Positions 45,922-54,968 of a stretch of DNA of 64,000 bases are shown here, in pieces; position 1 is the first letter of the stretch, and each line of letters opens with the position of its first letter. The DNA is from an uncultured Sulfitobacter sp. (lineage in GTDB: Bacteria > Pseudomonadota > Alphaproteobacteria > Rhodobacterales > Rhodobacteraceae): contig CANMZB010000010.1 of the NCBI GenBank assembly GCA_947502265.1, forward strand, positions 1-64,000, read 5' to 3'. Position numbers and translations under genes: made by a program. The notes below the pieces were generated by a model, which was given only the letters and a program-made list of their open reading frames with translations, was not told where the DNA came from and searched no databases.

Positions 45922-47378
45922 GCCTGTCGGTGCGGTTGCTGCCTGTCGTGCTTGGCGCGCTGGCGGCCTTGGGGCAGGCTCCGTTTGATTTGCCGTTGGT
46001 GATGATCGCCGCGATGGCATTTGCCATCAGCGTGAGCGTGGATGCAAAAACGCCGTGGCGGGCGGCTGTCTTTGGCTGGTCTTTCGGGGTCGGTTATTTC
46101 GCTGTATCACTGCATTGGATTGTGTCGCCGTTCCTAGTGGATGTGGCGCGCCATGGCTGGATGGCCCCCTTTGCGGTGATCCTTCTGGCCGCTGGCATGG
46201 CGCTGTTCTGGGGGGCGGCGTTCTGGGGCGCGCGCAAACTGTCGCCGCGCCCTTGGGCGCTGATCCTGTGCTGGCCGTTGGCCGAACTGGCGCGCGCCTA
46301 TATTTTCACGGGCTTTCCATGGGCCTCGCCCGCGCAAGCGTTGGTCGATAGTTTCGCAGGGCAGGCGCTGGCGTGGATCGGGCCGCATGGGCTGAATACG
46401 GCTGTGGTTGCGGCGGCCGTGGGCATCAGTGCGCGGCAATGGTGGCTCAGGTGGGGGTTGGTGGTGCCGCTTGTGGCGGTGGTGCTGGTTGCGCCGATGG
46501 CACCGCCCGCGCCGCTCACCGGGACGGTGCTGCGTCTGATCCAGCCCAACGCGCCGCAGCATCAGAAATGGGATCCGATGATGATCCCCGTGTTTTACGC
46601 CCGCCAGCTTGACTTCACAGCGGCCCCAGCGCAGGGGCGAAAAGCGCCCGATGCGATTGTGTGGCCGGAAACGGCGATCCCGTGGAGCCTTGACCGCGCG
46701 GCGCCTGTGCTGGAAGAAATCAGCGCGGCGGCGCAGGGCAAGCCCGTCATTATGGGCGTCCAGCGCAGCGAGGACATGCGGTATTATAACGCGCTTGTTG
46801 TGCTTGGGCCGGATGGCGATGTGACCCAAACCTATGACAAGCATCATCTGGTTCCATTCGGAGAATACATTCCTTTCGGGGATCTTGCCGCGCGCTTTGG
46901 CATCACCAGCTTCGCGCAAAGCCTCGGAAACGGGTTTGCTAGCGGTCCGGGCGCGCGGTTGCTGGACCTTGGACCGCTTGGCCGCGCGTTGCCGTTGATT
47001 TGTTACGAGGCGGTGTTTGCCCATGACCTGAACGCCGCACCGGCGCGCGCCGGTTTCATCATCCACGCCACGAACGACGCATGGTTTGGCACCTACGCCG
47101 GTCCCCAGCAGCATCTGGCACAGGCGCGGATGCGGGCGATCGAACAAGGGCTGCCCGTGGCGCGCGCGGCCAATACCGGCATCTCTGCGATGATTGATCC
47201 GTGGGGGCGTATCACGGACCGGTTGGGGCTGGGGCAGGCGGGGTTTTTCGACGCGGAACTGCCGCAGCCGCGCGGGGCAACGCTCTATAGCTTTACGGGT
47301 GATTTACCTTTGGGGCTGATATTGCTGGCAGCTGTCGCATGGGCCGCGCTATCGCGTCGCACGCGGGCGCGCAAATAG
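45918..47378 (+). CDS. lnt: Apolipoprotein N-acyltransferase
   Basis: This 486-residue inner-membrane enzyme transfers the third acyl chain to the N-terminal Cys of lipoproteins. Six or more hydrophobic segments cover residues 1-200. The nitrilase-like periplasmic domain carries the Glu-Lys-Cys triad: E in VWPETAIPWSLD, K in DKHHLVPFGEYIP and C in PLICYEAVFAHD. The length is normal. It overlaps corC and is followed by the metK leader. Together with the small lipoproteins elsewhere in the window, it supplies lipoprotein maturation. Confidence 0.95.
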   Translation: MSLSVRLLPVVLGALAALGQAPFDLPLVMIAAMAFAISVSVDAKTPWRAAVFGWSFGVGYFAVSLHWIVSPFLVDVARHGWMAPFAVILLAAGMALFWGAAFWGARKLSPRPWALILCWPLAELARAYIFTGFPWASPAQALVDSFAGQALAWIGPHGLNTAVVAAAVGISARQWWLRWGLVVPLVAVVLVAPMAPPAPLTGTVLRLIQPNAPQHQKWDPMMIPVFYARQLDFTAAPAQGRKAPDAIVWPETAIPWSLDRAAPVLEEISAAAQGKPVIMGVQRSEDMRYYNALVVLGPDGDVTQTYDKHHLVPFGEYIPFGDLAARFGITSFAQSLGNGFASGPGARLLDLGPLGRALPLICYEAVFAHDLNAAPARAGFIIHATNDAWFGTYAGPQQHLAQARMRAIEQGLPVARAANTGISAMIDPWGRITDRLGLGQAGFFDAELPQPRGATLYSFTGDLPLGLILLAAVAWAALSRRTRARK

Positions 47379-47419
47379 CGATTGACCCGCCTTGCCTGCG
47401 GGCATACGTCGAATGAAAC

Positions 47420-47465
47420 GCGCCACAACGGCTTCCTGACGTGGCGCAGGATTTACATTGGAGCA
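47420..47465 (+). ncRNA. SAM/SAH riboswitch upstream of metK
   Basis: The stem GCGCCAC (47420-47426) / GTGGCGC (47441-47447) encloses AACGGCTTCCTGAC, followed by the 3' part CATTGGAGCA (47456-47465). This matches the conserved core of the SAM/SAH riboswitch, whose reported consensus includes CACAACGGCTTCCTG, GCGTG and ATTGGAGCA, and which is reported only from Rhodobacterales, upstream of metK. The GGAG that pairs in the ligand-bound fold is also the ribosome site before the metK ATG at 47471, so SAM (or SAH) binding should hide it and repress metK. Confidence 0.9.
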
Positions 47466-47470
47466 CTCAC

Positions 47471-48652
47471 ATGTCCCGTAAAAGCTATGTTTTCGCCTCG
47501 GAATCCGTGTCCGAGGGGCACCCTGACAAGGTTTGTGACCGGATCAGCGACGCGGTTCTGGATGCGGTTTTGACCGAAGATCCCCAGGCGCGTGTCGCGG
47601 TCGAGACCTTTGCCACCACCAACCGGGTTATAATTGGCGGTGAAGTCGGTCTGTCTGACAAGGCGAAGCTTGACGAATATCTGGAGCGGATCGAAGACAT
47701 CACGCGCGCCTGTATCAAGGATATCGGTTATGAGCAGGAAAAATTCCACCACGCCACCTGCGAGATCACCAATTTGCTGCACAGCCAGTCCGCGCATATC
47801 GCCCAAGGTGTAGACAGCAGCGAAGGCAAAGACGAAGGTGCAGGCGATCAGGGTATCATGTTCGGTTTCGCCACCGACGAGACGCCCGAGCTGATGCCGG
47901 CCCCGATCCACTATGCCCATGCGGTGCTGCGCCGTCTTGCCGAAGTGCGCAAGGATGGCACCGAACCCACCCTGCGCCCTGATGCGAAATCGCAGTTGGC
48001 GGTGAAATACGAAGACGGCAAGCCGGTCGGTCTGTCCTCTATCGTGCTGTCCACACAGCACGCGGACGAGAGCCAGACCAGCGATGACATCCGCGCCATC
48101 GTAGAGCCCTACATCCGCGAAGTCCTGCCCGAGGGCTGGATTTCGGAAGACACCGAATGGTGGGTGAACCCCACTGGCGTTTTCGTGATCGGCGGCCCGG
48201 ATGGCGACGCGGGCCTGACAGGGCGCAAGATCATCGTGGACACCTACGGCGGTGCAGCCCCCCATGGCGGCGGTGCGTTTTCAGGCAAAGACCCGACCAA
48301 GGTCGACCGCTCGGCGGCGTACGCCGCGCGTTATCTGGCGAAAAACGTTGTGGCGGCTGGCATGGCGACGAAATGCACGATCCAGCTCAGCTATGCCATC
48401 GGGGTGAGCAAGCCGCTGTCGATCTATTGTGATACGTTCGGCACTGGCGAAGTAGATGACGAAGCGATCGAGCGGGCAGTCGCACAGGCGATGGACCTCA
48501 CGCCGCGCGGCATTCGCGAGCATTTGCAACTTAACAGGCCGATCTATGCCCGTACAGCCGCTTACGGCCATTTCGGACGCGAGCCGGATGTCGACGGCGG
48601 ATTCAGCTGGGAACGCACAGATCTGGCAGCGGCGCTTAAGGCGGCCGTTTAA
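47471..48652 (+). CDS. metK: S-adenosylmethionine synthase
   Basis: This 393-residue enzyme makes SAM from methionine and ATP. Signature motifs are [55 protein letters not shown] and [20 protein letters not shown] 47471 (MSRKSYVF) is 5 bp after the riboswitch core; the frame upstream to 47441 is not conserved. The 5' leader carries the SAM/SAH riboswitch, so it is feedback-regulated at translation initiation. A terminator follows. Confidence 0.97.
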   Translation: MSRKSYVFASESVSEGHPDKVCDRISDAVLDAVLTEDPQARVAVETFATTNRVIIGGEVGLSDKAKLDEYLERIEDITRACIKDIGYEQEKFHHATCEITNLLHSQSAHIAQGVDSSEGKDEGAGDQGIMFGFATDETPELMPAPIHYAHAVLRRLAEVRKDGTEPTLRPDAKSQLAVKYEDGKPVGLSSIVLSTQHADESQTSDDIRAIVEPYIREVLPEGWISEDTEWWVNPTGVFVIGGPDGDAGLTGRKIIVDTYGGAAPHGGGAFSGKDPTKVDRSAAYAARYLAKNVVAAGMATKCTIQLSYAIGVSKPLSIYCDTFGTGEVDDEAIERAVAQAMDLTPRGIREHLQLNRPIYARTAAYGHFGREPDVDGGFSWERTDLAAALKAAV

Positions 48653-48681
48653 CCGAATAACAAAAGCGGAATTGGAAAAAG

Positions 48682-48710
48682 GACCGGAACGCCATGCGTT
48701 CTGGTCTTTT
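48682..48710 (+). terminator. Rho-independent terminator of metK
   Basis: GACCGGAACGC (48682-48692) and GCGTTCTGGTC (48696-48706) form an 11-bp stem with one G-U pair, followed by TTTT, 30 bp past the metK stop. Confidence 0.8.
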
Positions 48711-49444
48711 CTATGTCTTGGAGAACTCAGCCGGGCCTGCGCCCGAAAACCGAAGGGGGGCGCCGGAGCTTTGTTGTGGGACGGACAGGTCGCACGGTTT
48801 TCACTGCGTTTGGTGTGACGTCATGACCGTCGGGAAGCGGCACAAGGCCGTCACTTTCAGCAGTCACACCGCTGGCGGTGTAACTGTCGAGATCATCAAG
48901 AAACTCCCACAGACGCTGGCAGGAGATTTCGATGCGATCGATCTTTTGGGATACCTGCTCCGGCGGGAGCCGCTCCAGATCACGCAATTCACGCATTTGG
49001 CGCATCATTCGGCTTACAACCGGTTTGATCTCTTGCGCGCATTCGCGCGAGAACCGCGACAGACTTTTTTGCAGCTGTTCGCGCAGCGCGCCCTGATTTG
49101 CCAAACCGGCGCTAAGCTGTGATTTCTGGATTGCGTTGATCGCGGCACGGCGCAGGGAGGCGGCGGACAGCTCGTCCTTTGTCATGTAGTCGGAGAAGCC
49201 GTTTTTCAGCGCCTGAACGGCGATTTCGAGGTCATCCGTGCCGGTAATCATAACCGTCGCCGCATGCCGGTTCGTGGCATTGGCGCGGATCATCTCGACC
49301 CCTTGTATGCCTGTACCATCGGGGAGGGTATAATCCAGCAATACCAGATCGAAACGACCCTTTTCAACTGATCGCGCATCGCGGCAAGCGTGTCGGCTTC
49401 GGCCAGACGGGTTTCGAAATCCAGCGCCGTGCAGAGCCGTTTCA

Positions 49445-49448
49445 AACG
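49445..49448 (+). repeat. Target site duplication, left copy (AACG)
   Basis: AACG here and at 50670-50673 flank the IS3-family element. A 4-bp duplication fits the IS407 group of that family. Confidence 0.7.
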
Positions 49449-49509
49449 TGACCTGAGCCCCAAGCCTCCTCCAGCTTTGCGCGGAGTCCTTTGGGTTAAA
49501 TCTTTGGCG

Positions 49510-50358
49510 TTATGCCGCCATCTTGTCCATCGCTTTTCTTTGCAAAAATTCCATCGGCGTCAGGTTGCCCAATGTTGAATGTGGCCTGCGCCAATTGTAA
49601 TCCTCCTGCCATTCGTCAAGAGTATTGCGGGCATCACGCAATGTGCCAAACAGCGTTTCATTGAGGCATTCATCCCGCAACTTGCCGTTAAAGCCTTCGA
49701 TGAATCCGTTCTGCTGGGGCTTTCCCGGCGCGATATAGTGCCAATCAACACCAGTTTCCTGAACCCATTTGAGGATCGCCATGCTGGCGAACTCAGTGCC
49801 ATTATCCGAGACAATCGTCTTTGGCATGCCGCGTTCGGCGATCACGCGGTCCAGTTCTCGGGCAACCCGTTGCCCCGACAGAGATGTATCTGCGACCAGC
49901 ACCAAATTCTCGCGACTGAAGTCATCAACGACTGCCAAGATGCGAAACCTGCGACCATCCGTCAGGGCGTCAGACACGAAATCCAATGACCAGCGCTGGT
50001 TTGGGCCATCAGGCAGCACCATCGGCTTCCTTGTGCCCAAAGCGCGCTTCCTGCCGCCTCTGCGGCGCACCTGAAGCTTCTCTTCACGGTAGATCCGCCT
50101 CACTTTCTTGTGGTTCACCTCAAAGCCCTCCCGCGCAATCATCACATGAATGCGGCGGCAACCAAACCGACGCCGCTCCCTCGGAACTCGTTTGATGGCA
50201 TCTCGCAATTCCACATTATCACCACGGAGCGACAGATATCGCACCGTTGACCGATCAATCCGCAGCACATCACACGCCCGCCGCTGGCTCACACCGTGCG
50301 CTTCGCACAGATGGACCACCGCTTGCCGCTTCCCGGCAGGCGTCACCATTTTTTGCAT
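49510..50358 (-). CDS. IS3-family transposase OrfB (integrase catalytic domain)
   Basis: The 282-residue product has an N-terminal HTH_21-like region ([40 protein letters not shown]) and a rve integrase core: catalytic Asp in [14 protein letters not shown], Asp in [10 protein letters not shown], and Glu in [12 protein letters not shown], the DDE set with correct spacing. The C-terminus is [17 protein letters not shown]. In active IS3 elements it is made as a fusion with OrfA by frameshifting; here it has its own ATG at 50358. Confidence 0.93.
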   Translation of the reverse strand: MQKMVTPAGKRQAVVHLCEAHGVSQRRACDVLRIDRSTVRYLSLRGDNVELRDAIKRVPRERRRFGCRRIHVMIAREGFEVNHKKVRRIYREEKLQVRRRGGRKRALGTRKPMVLPDGPNQRWSLDFVSDALTDGRRFRILAVVDDFSRENLVLVADTSLSGQRVARELDRVIAERGMPKTIVSDNGTEFASMAILKWVQETGVDWHYIAPGKPQQNGFIEGFNGKLRDECLNETLFGTLRDARNTLDEWQEDYNWRRPHSTLGNLTPMEFLQRKAMDKMAA

Positions 50359-50605
50359 TGATGTCTCGCAACATCGCGTTGTCGAGCATCTGTTCAGCCA
50401 AGAGCTTCTTCAGCTTGCCGTTCTCATCCTCAAGCGCACGCAATCGCTTCGCATCCGACGGCTCCATGCCATCATACTTCGATTTGTATTTATGGAACGT
50501 AGCTGGATTGATCCCGTGCCGCCGGCGTACATCAGTGGTCTTCTCACCAGTTTCCTGTTCCTTGATCATCCCAATGATCTGTTCGTCCGTAAATCGTGCC
50601 TTCAT
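50270..50605 (-). CDS. IS3-family transposase OrfA
   Basis: The 111-residue frame begins [20 protein letters not shown], an IS3 OrfA HTH, followed by a leucine zipper ([20 protein letters not shown], then [14 protein letters not shown]). The last family-like residues are INAK; after a run of six A the frame then runs into non-family sequence ([12 protein letters not shown]). In relatives I recall, this point reads K-K-W-stop on a run of seven A. So this copy may have lost one A, which also changes how OrfB can be reached (+1 instead of the usual -1 step). Confidence 0.85.
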   Translation of the reverse strand: MKARFTDEQIIGMIKEQETGEKTTDVRRRHGINPATFHKYKSKYDGMEPSDAKRLRALEDENGKLKKLLAEQMLDNAMLRDINAKNGDACREAASGGPSVRSARCEPAAGV

Positions 50606-50669
50606 TTTGTCCGTCCTTTTGTTGGGCGGACTCTACACAAATTTGGAGGAGTTTTAGGGGCTCAGGTCA

Positions 50670-50673
50670 AACG
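50670..50673 (+). repeat. Target site duplication, right copy (AACG)
   Basis: AACG matches 49445-49448 on the other side of the element. Confidence 0.7.
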
Positions 50674-50897
50674 TATTCTGTCAAAGCGCTGATCCTCGAC
50701 GATGAGGATGCTGGCGAAAGCGGGTAACACCTGCGCCTGCTGTTCAAGGCAGTTACGGATCGGGGTCAAGCGGCTCATGCGGTTGCTTTCAGAGAAAGTT
50801 ACGGTTTCAGAGGTATAGTCCGCAGGGTCTTAACAGGTCATGAAACACCGCGTTCGGCCCATTGCGGCGCTGGCGCAGAGGCGCTACATCGCCGGTC

Positions 50898-51602
50898 ATG
50901 AGCACACCACCCGAACGCCCCCGCCGCAACTTCTATGGCCGCCTCAAAGGCAAGAGCCTCAAGCAATCCCAAAAGGGCTACCTTGAGGAGGATCTGGCCG
51001 CGCTTTCGCCCGGACCCGTCGATTGGGAGGCGAATCCAAAGCGCGAGATGCTTGATCTTGATGGCATGTTCGGGGGCAAGCCCGCATGGTTGGAGATCGG
51101 GTTTGGCGGTGGCGAGCATATGGTGCATCAGGCCGCCGGCAATCCGCAGATCGGAGTGATCGGGTGCGAGCCCTATATCAACGGGGTAGCGATGCTGTTA
51201 GGCAAGATTCGGCGCGCGGGCGTGGAGAATGTGAAGGTCCATCCCGGCGATGTGCGCGACATGTTCGATGTATTGCCCGCCCAAAGCATTGAGCGTGCAT
51301 TCCTGTTGTATCCCGATCCGTGGCCCAAAACACGCCATCACCGTCGCCGTTTTGTGACGCAAGAGCATCTGGAACCGCTGCACCGCGTCCTGAAGTCCGG
51401 CGCGATTTTCCGCGTGGCAACGGACATCGAAGACTATGTGCGCCAGACGCTCGAAGAGGTGCCGCGCTATGGTTTCGAGTGGTTGGCGGAACGGCCCACC
51501 GATTGGCGCGAACCATGGGGCGACTGGATCTCGACGCGCTATGAGCAAAAAGCGCTGCGCGAGGGGCGGGTACCGCATTACCTTACATTCCGCCGCATTT
51601 AG
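50898..51602 (+). CDS. trmB: tRNA (guanine-N7-)-methyltransferase
   Basis: The product from ATG 50898 is 234 residues; the frame opens at 50862 but the earlier part is not family sequence. It has the SAM motif WLEIGFGGGEHMVHQA, NVKVHPGDVRDMFDVL, and FLLYPDPWPKTRHHRRRF, the TrmB signature. It makes m7G46 in the tRNA variable loop. It normally follows metK directly; here the response-regulator remnant and the IS3 element lie between them. The dispersed repeat begins at its stop. Confidence 0.95.
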   Translation: MSTPPERPRRNFYGRLKGKSLKQSQKGYLEEDLAALSPGPVDWEANPKREMLDLDGMFGGKPAWLEIGFGGGEHMVHQAAGNPQIGVIGCEPYINGVAMLLGKIRRAGVENVKVHPGDVRDMFDVLPAQSIERAFLLYPDPWPKTRHHRRRFVTQEHLEPLHRVLKSGAIFRVATDIEDYVRQTLEEVPRYGFEWLAERPTDWREPWGDWISTRYEQKALREGRVPHYLTFRRI

Positions 51603-51603
51603 G

Positions 51604-51700
51604 GGCTGTTGGCAAAAGGGGCGGCTGCGCCGCGTGCTGTTTTATTTGGTATGAGGGGCGCTGCCCCTCAAACTCCCCGGAGGTTACAGGCCAAATGAAG
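51604..51700 (+). repeat. Dispersed intergenic repeat, copy 3
   Basis: GGCGGCTGCGCCGCG, GAGGGGCGCTGCCCCTC (stem) and CTCCCCGGAGGTTACAGGCC then AAATGAAG follow the order of copies 1 and 2. The stem GAGGGGC-GCT-GCCCCTC is perfect. It lies between trmB and aroA and may end trmB transcription. Confidence 0.8.
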
Positions 51701-51773
51701 ATGACGCAGCAGCATGGACGGCGTTTGCCTGCTGGGGTAGAAGGCACAAAGCAAACAGATAGGGGCTGCTGAT

Positions 51774-53129
51774 ATGTCGGGCCACGGACATCCTATTCCA
51801 ATGACATCGGTGGCCTGCGGGCCGCTCGCCGGTACGGCTGATGTGCCGGGAGACAAGTCGATTTCGCACCGGTCTTTGATCCTTGGCGCGATGTGTGTGG
51901 GCGAGACGACGATTGCGGGACTGTTGGAGGGGCAGGACGTTCTGGATACCGCGCAGGCAATGCGCGATTTCGGCGCGGAAGTGACGGACCATGGCGGCGG
52001 ATCATGGTCGGTACGCGGTGTGGGCGTTGGCGGTTTTATGGAGCCTGCGGGCGTCATAGAGTGTGGAAACTCTGGCACGGGCGTGCGTTTGATCATGGGC
52101 GCTATGGCCACACAGCCGATCACCGCGACGTTTTCCGGTGACGCCAGCCTGAACAGTCGTCCTATGGCGCGGGTGACAGATCCGCTGGCGTTGTTCGGCT
52201 GTCAGACGGTGGGGCGCGCGGGAGGGCGTTTGCCGATGACTTTGGTGGGGGCCGTTGATCCGGTGCCTGTGCGCTACACGGTGCCTGTACCTTCGGCGCA
52301 GGTGAAATCGGCGGTGTTGCTGGCCGGGCTGAATGCGCCGGGGCAAACTGTTGTGATCGAAAAGGAAGCAACGCGCGATCATACGGAGCGGATGCTGGAA
52401 GGTTTCGGGGCCGAAATTTCGATGCGCGAAACGGATGAGGGCCGCGAGATTACGCTTTCCGGTCGCCCCGAGTTGCGCGCGCAGCATATCGAGGTGCCGC
52501 GCGATCCCAGTTCGGCGGCGTTTCCTGTTTGTGCGGCGTTGATTGTACCCGGATCGGATGTTTTGGTGCCGGGAATCGGGTTGAACCCCACGCGGGCGGG
52601 CCTGTTTTCGACACTACGCGACATGGGGGCAGACCTGACCTATGAGAACGAACGGATCGAGGGCGGCGAGCCTGTGGCCGATTTGCGCGCACGGTTTTCA
52701 CCCGACCTGAAGGGGATCGATGTGCCGCCCGAACGCGCGGCGAGCATGATTGACGAGTACCCCGTGTTGAGCATTGTCGCGGCATTTGCCAACGGCCGCA
52801 CCGTGATGCGCGGTGTGAAGGAATTGCGCGTGAAGGAAAGCGACCGGATCGACGCGATGGCGACAGGCCTGCGCGCCAATGGGATCGTCGTTGAGGACGG
52901 GCCGGACTGGTGGATTGTGACTGGCGCAGGCCATGGCAACGTGGCAGGCGGCGCGGTTTGTCAGAGCCATCTGGATCACCGGATCGCGATGTCTTTTTTG
53001 ATTCTCGGGATGGCTGCCAATGCACCTGTGAGCGTTGATGATGGCGGGCCGATCGCCACGTCCTTTCCGATTTTCGAGCCGCTGATGGCCGCTTTGGGCG
53101 CGCGTGTATCACGCAGCGCAGGCGCTTGA
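51774..53129 (+). CDS. aroA: 3-Phosphoshikimate 1-carboxyvinyltransferase (EPSP synthase)
   Basis: This 451-residue enzyme joins PEP and shikimate 3-phosphate in aromatic synthesis. Motifs: [16 protein letters not shown] (PEP and shikimate binding), [70 protein letters not shown] and [16 protein letters not shown]. The order and details are of the class II type common in alphaproteobacteria. It starts the run aroA-cmk; cmk starts 15 bp after its stop. Confidence 0.96.
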   Translation: MSGHGHPIPMTSVACGPLAGTADVPGDKSISHRSLILGAMCVGETTIAGLLEGQDVLDTAQAMRDFGAEVTDHGGGSWSVRGVGVGGFMEPAGVIECGNSGTGVRLIMGAMATQPITATFSGDASLNSRPMARVTDPLALFGCQTVGRAGGRLPMTLVGAVDPVPVRYTVPVPSAQVKSAVLLAGLNAPGQTVVIEKEATRDHTERMLEGFGAEISMRETDEGREITLSGRPELRAQHIEVPRDPSSAAFPVCAALIVPGSDVLVPGIGLNPTRAGLFSTLRDMGADLTYENERIEGGEPVADLRARFSPDLKGIDVPPERAASMIDEYPVLSIVAAFANGRTVMRGVKELRVKESDRIDAMATGLRANGIVVEDGPDWWIVTGAGHGNVAGGAVCQSHLDHRIAMSFLILGMAANAPVSVDDGGPIATSFPIFEPLMAALGARVSRSAGA

Positions 53130-53143
53130 GGGGAGATTCGGCG

Positions 53144-53764
53144 ATGAGCCAGGGCTTTACGGTGGCGATTGACGGACCTGCGGCGGCGGGCAAGGGGACG
53201 ATTTCCAAAGCGGTGGCTGCACATTTCGGCTTTGCGCATCTTGATACGGGGCTTTTGTACCGCGCGGTCGGGGCAAAAATGATTGGTGGCATGGATCCGC
53301 TGGAGGCTGCACAAAACCTGATGCCGCAGGATCTGGAGGCTGACGGGTTGCGCAGTTCGGCCGTGGCGCGCGCAGCCAGCGAGGTTGCGGTGATCGGGGC
53401 CGTTCGTGCGGCGCTGGTCGACTTCCAACGGGCCTTTGGCGCGCGTGCCGGGGGGGCCGTGTTGGACGGGCGTGACATCGGAACGGTCATCTGCCCCGAC
53501 GCGCAGGCCAAGCTATTTGTAACAGCGAGCGCGGACGTGCGGGCGCGGCGGCGCCATGACGAGATGCGCGCGAATGGCACCGGCGAGAGTTTCGCGCAGA
53601 TTTTGGCAGACGTGCAGGCGCGCGATGCGCGAGATATGGAGCGTGTCGAAGCACCGCTGCGACCCGCGCCGGATGCCACTGTCATCGACACTTCCGACTT
53701 GAGCATCGAGCGGGCGGTTGCGGCGGCGATAAATGCTATCGAGACGAAACGCCGCGCGTCCTGA
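53144..53764 (+). CDS. cmk: Cytidylate kinase
   Basis: The product from ATG 53144 is 206 residues, with GAGGGGAG before it; the upstream frame to 53126 adds six doubtful residues. It has the P-loop [55 protein letters not shown] and the CMP-binding [11 protein letters not shown] region. It phosphorylates CMP/dCMP. It sits in the conserved order aroA-cmk-rpsA, with a glycosyltransferase gene in between here. Confidence 0.96.
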   Translation: MSQGFTVAIDGPAAAGKGTISKAVAAHFGFAHLDTGLLYRAVGAKMIGGMDPLEAAQNLMPQDLEADGLRSSAVARAASEVAVIGAVRAALVDFQRAFGARAGGAVLDGRDIGTVICPDAQAKLFVTASADVRARRRHDEMRANGTGESFAQILADVQARDARDMERVEAPLRPAPDATVIDTSDLSIERAVAAAINAIETKRRAS

Positions 53765-53847
53765 TGGGGGCAATCACATATTTCGGAATGCCCGAAGGTT
53801 TGCCTCGACAGGCGTGCGGGTATCAACATTGAAGCAGGAGACGAACC

Positions 53848-54663
53848 ATGGACCCGGTCAAAAAGCAGATCATCTGCATCAACTGGGGCACCAAATACGG
53901 GGCGCCCTACATCAACCGGCTTTACGCCATGTGCGCGCGCAATATCACCGGCCCTTTCACGATGACCTGCTTCACCGACAGCGATGCAGGGGTGCGTAAA
54001 GAGGTTATTTGCCGTGATTTGCCGCCCAGCGATATCGTGATGCCGAAATCAAAAGGCATCTGGCCCAAATCGCGACTGTGGAACAAGACGCTGGAAGGGG
54101 TGGAGGGGCCGGTTCTGTTCCTTGATCTCGATCTGGTGATCACCGGCAATCTTGACGGGTTTTTCGAGTATGGCGATCCGGATGACGTCATTTTGGCGCA
54201 CAACCCGACAACGCCGTTTGAAAAGCTGGGGCAGACCTCGATCTTTCGCTTTCCGGTGGGCAAGCTCGCACCGCTTCTTGAGATGTTTCGCGCGGACCCG
54301 CAGGGTATTGCGGATGAATACACGTTCGAGCAGCGGTTTGTGACGCGCAATGCGCCGGGGGGCATCAAATTCTGGCCCAAGCGGTGGGTGCGCCATTTCC
54401 GTACGCAATGTGTTCCCTTGTTCCCTTTGAATTATTTTATCGCACCAAAGCTGCCGGCGGACGCGCGCGTGGTCATTTTCCCCGCAACCCCCAACCCGCC
54501 TGATGCGCTGGTCGGCAGGTGGGTGCCCGAGGAAGGCGACCGAAGCCGCTTTGAACACCTGATGCGTGCGATTCGCGGCCCGCGGTTTTTCAACAAGCGG
54601 TTTCGCCACTTGCGCCGCTTTATGTTGCCAACACCGTGGATAGCCGATCACTGGCGCGAATAG
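53848..54663 (+). CDS. Glycosyltransferase-like protein with an LDLDL acidic motif
   Basis: This 271-residue protein has a Rossmann-type start (KQIICINWGTKYGAPYINRL), then a block PVLFLDLDLVITGNLDGFFE where D-L-D is the metal/nucleotide site (DxD), as in GT8-like and other retaining glycosyltransferases. C-terminal basic stretches (PRFFNKRFRHLRRFMLP) may bind membrane or lipid. It is inserted between cmk and rpsA, an unusual place, and I recall roseobacter homologs as unnamed. The sugar is unknown. Confidence 0.7.
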   Translation: MDPVKKQIICINWGTKYGAPYINRLYAMCARNITGPFTMTCFTDSDAGVRKEVICRDLPPSDIVMPKSKGIWPKSRLWNKTLEGVEGPVLFLDLDLVITGNLDGFFEYGDPDDVILAHNPTTPFEKLGQTSIFRFPVGKLAPLLEMFRADPQGIADEYTFEQRFVTRNAPGGIKFWPKRWVRHFRTQCVPLFPLNYFIAPKLPADARVVIFPATPNPPDALVGRWVPEEGDRSRFEHLMRAIRGPRFFNKRFRHLRRFMLPTPWIADHWRE

Positions 54664-54968
54664 CGTGACAGGCGTTGGGTTGTCTCATGGGTGCGGGGCT
54701 ATGATCGCACACCATGGGGTGTTTACGGACGTGGACAAGTTGCAAGTTGATGCCTGAGCAACCTTGCCTTTCCGGCCCGGAAAGCATATACGCGCGTTTG
54801 TCTAAGGGGCGGATACAGGCTTCGGGCGTGATATATGGGCAGGGTCGGTGGTAACCGGCCCTCTTTGTTTATCTCGCGCGGCTTCTGCCCCAAGGTCCAA
54901 TTCATACCCAAGACCGGCGGAGACAACCGCGCGGCCAGATACATTACTCAAAGGATACTATACGCTAC
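54664..54968 (+). promoter_or_regulatory. rpsA leader region with a stem-loop
   Basis: The 305 bp before rpsA have no credible gene. AGGGTCGGT (54841-54849) and ACCGGCCCT (54854-54862) form a 9-bp stem with one G-U pair, followed by CTTTGTTT, so it may be a terminator for the glycosyltransferase or a leader hairpin of rpsA. S1 leaders can be autoregulated, but I see no specific binding element. Confidence 0.35.

Larger units (their letters stand above)
49449..50669 (-). mobile_element. IS3-family insertion sequence (IS407-like group)
   Basis: The 1221-bp element has 13 identical bases at both ends (TGACCTGAGCCCC), extended by CTCCTCCA after 4-5 unequal bases, and is flanked by AACG direct repeats. 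Two overlapping frames on the minus strand encode an IS3-type transposase. Insertion is in the response-regulator gene. The whole element, both ends and both frames are present, so it may be recent, but the frame join is altered (see OrfA). Confidence 0.93.
48727..50778 (-). pseudogene. Response-regulator gene split by an IS3 element and frameshifted
   Basis: Outside the insertion the frame runs from ATG 50778 (MSRLTPIRNCLEQQAQ, then ILIVEDQRFDRI) through the insertion site to LKRLCTALDFETRLAEADTL, loses one base near 49355-49365 (GGG where GGGG is needed), and continues with FDLVLLDYTLPDGTG, TVMITGTDD, NGFSDYMTKDEL to the stop at 48727. The REC domain keeps the acidic pair (VED), the phosphoacceptor Asp (LLDYTLPDG), the Thr and the Lys. 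After the receiver domain, about 120 residues form an Arg-rich helical tail without a named output domain. It lies between metK and trmB, where other roseobacters have a direct junction. Confidence 0.75.

Noticed and set aside
52450-53829. A 459-codon minus-strand frame
   Set aside because: It is antisense to aroA and cmk and its product is Ser/Arg-rich, as expected of a shadow frame.
54723-54944. A 73-codon minus-strand frame in the rpsA leader
   Set aside because: It has no ribosome site or family signature and overlaps the leader stem-loop.
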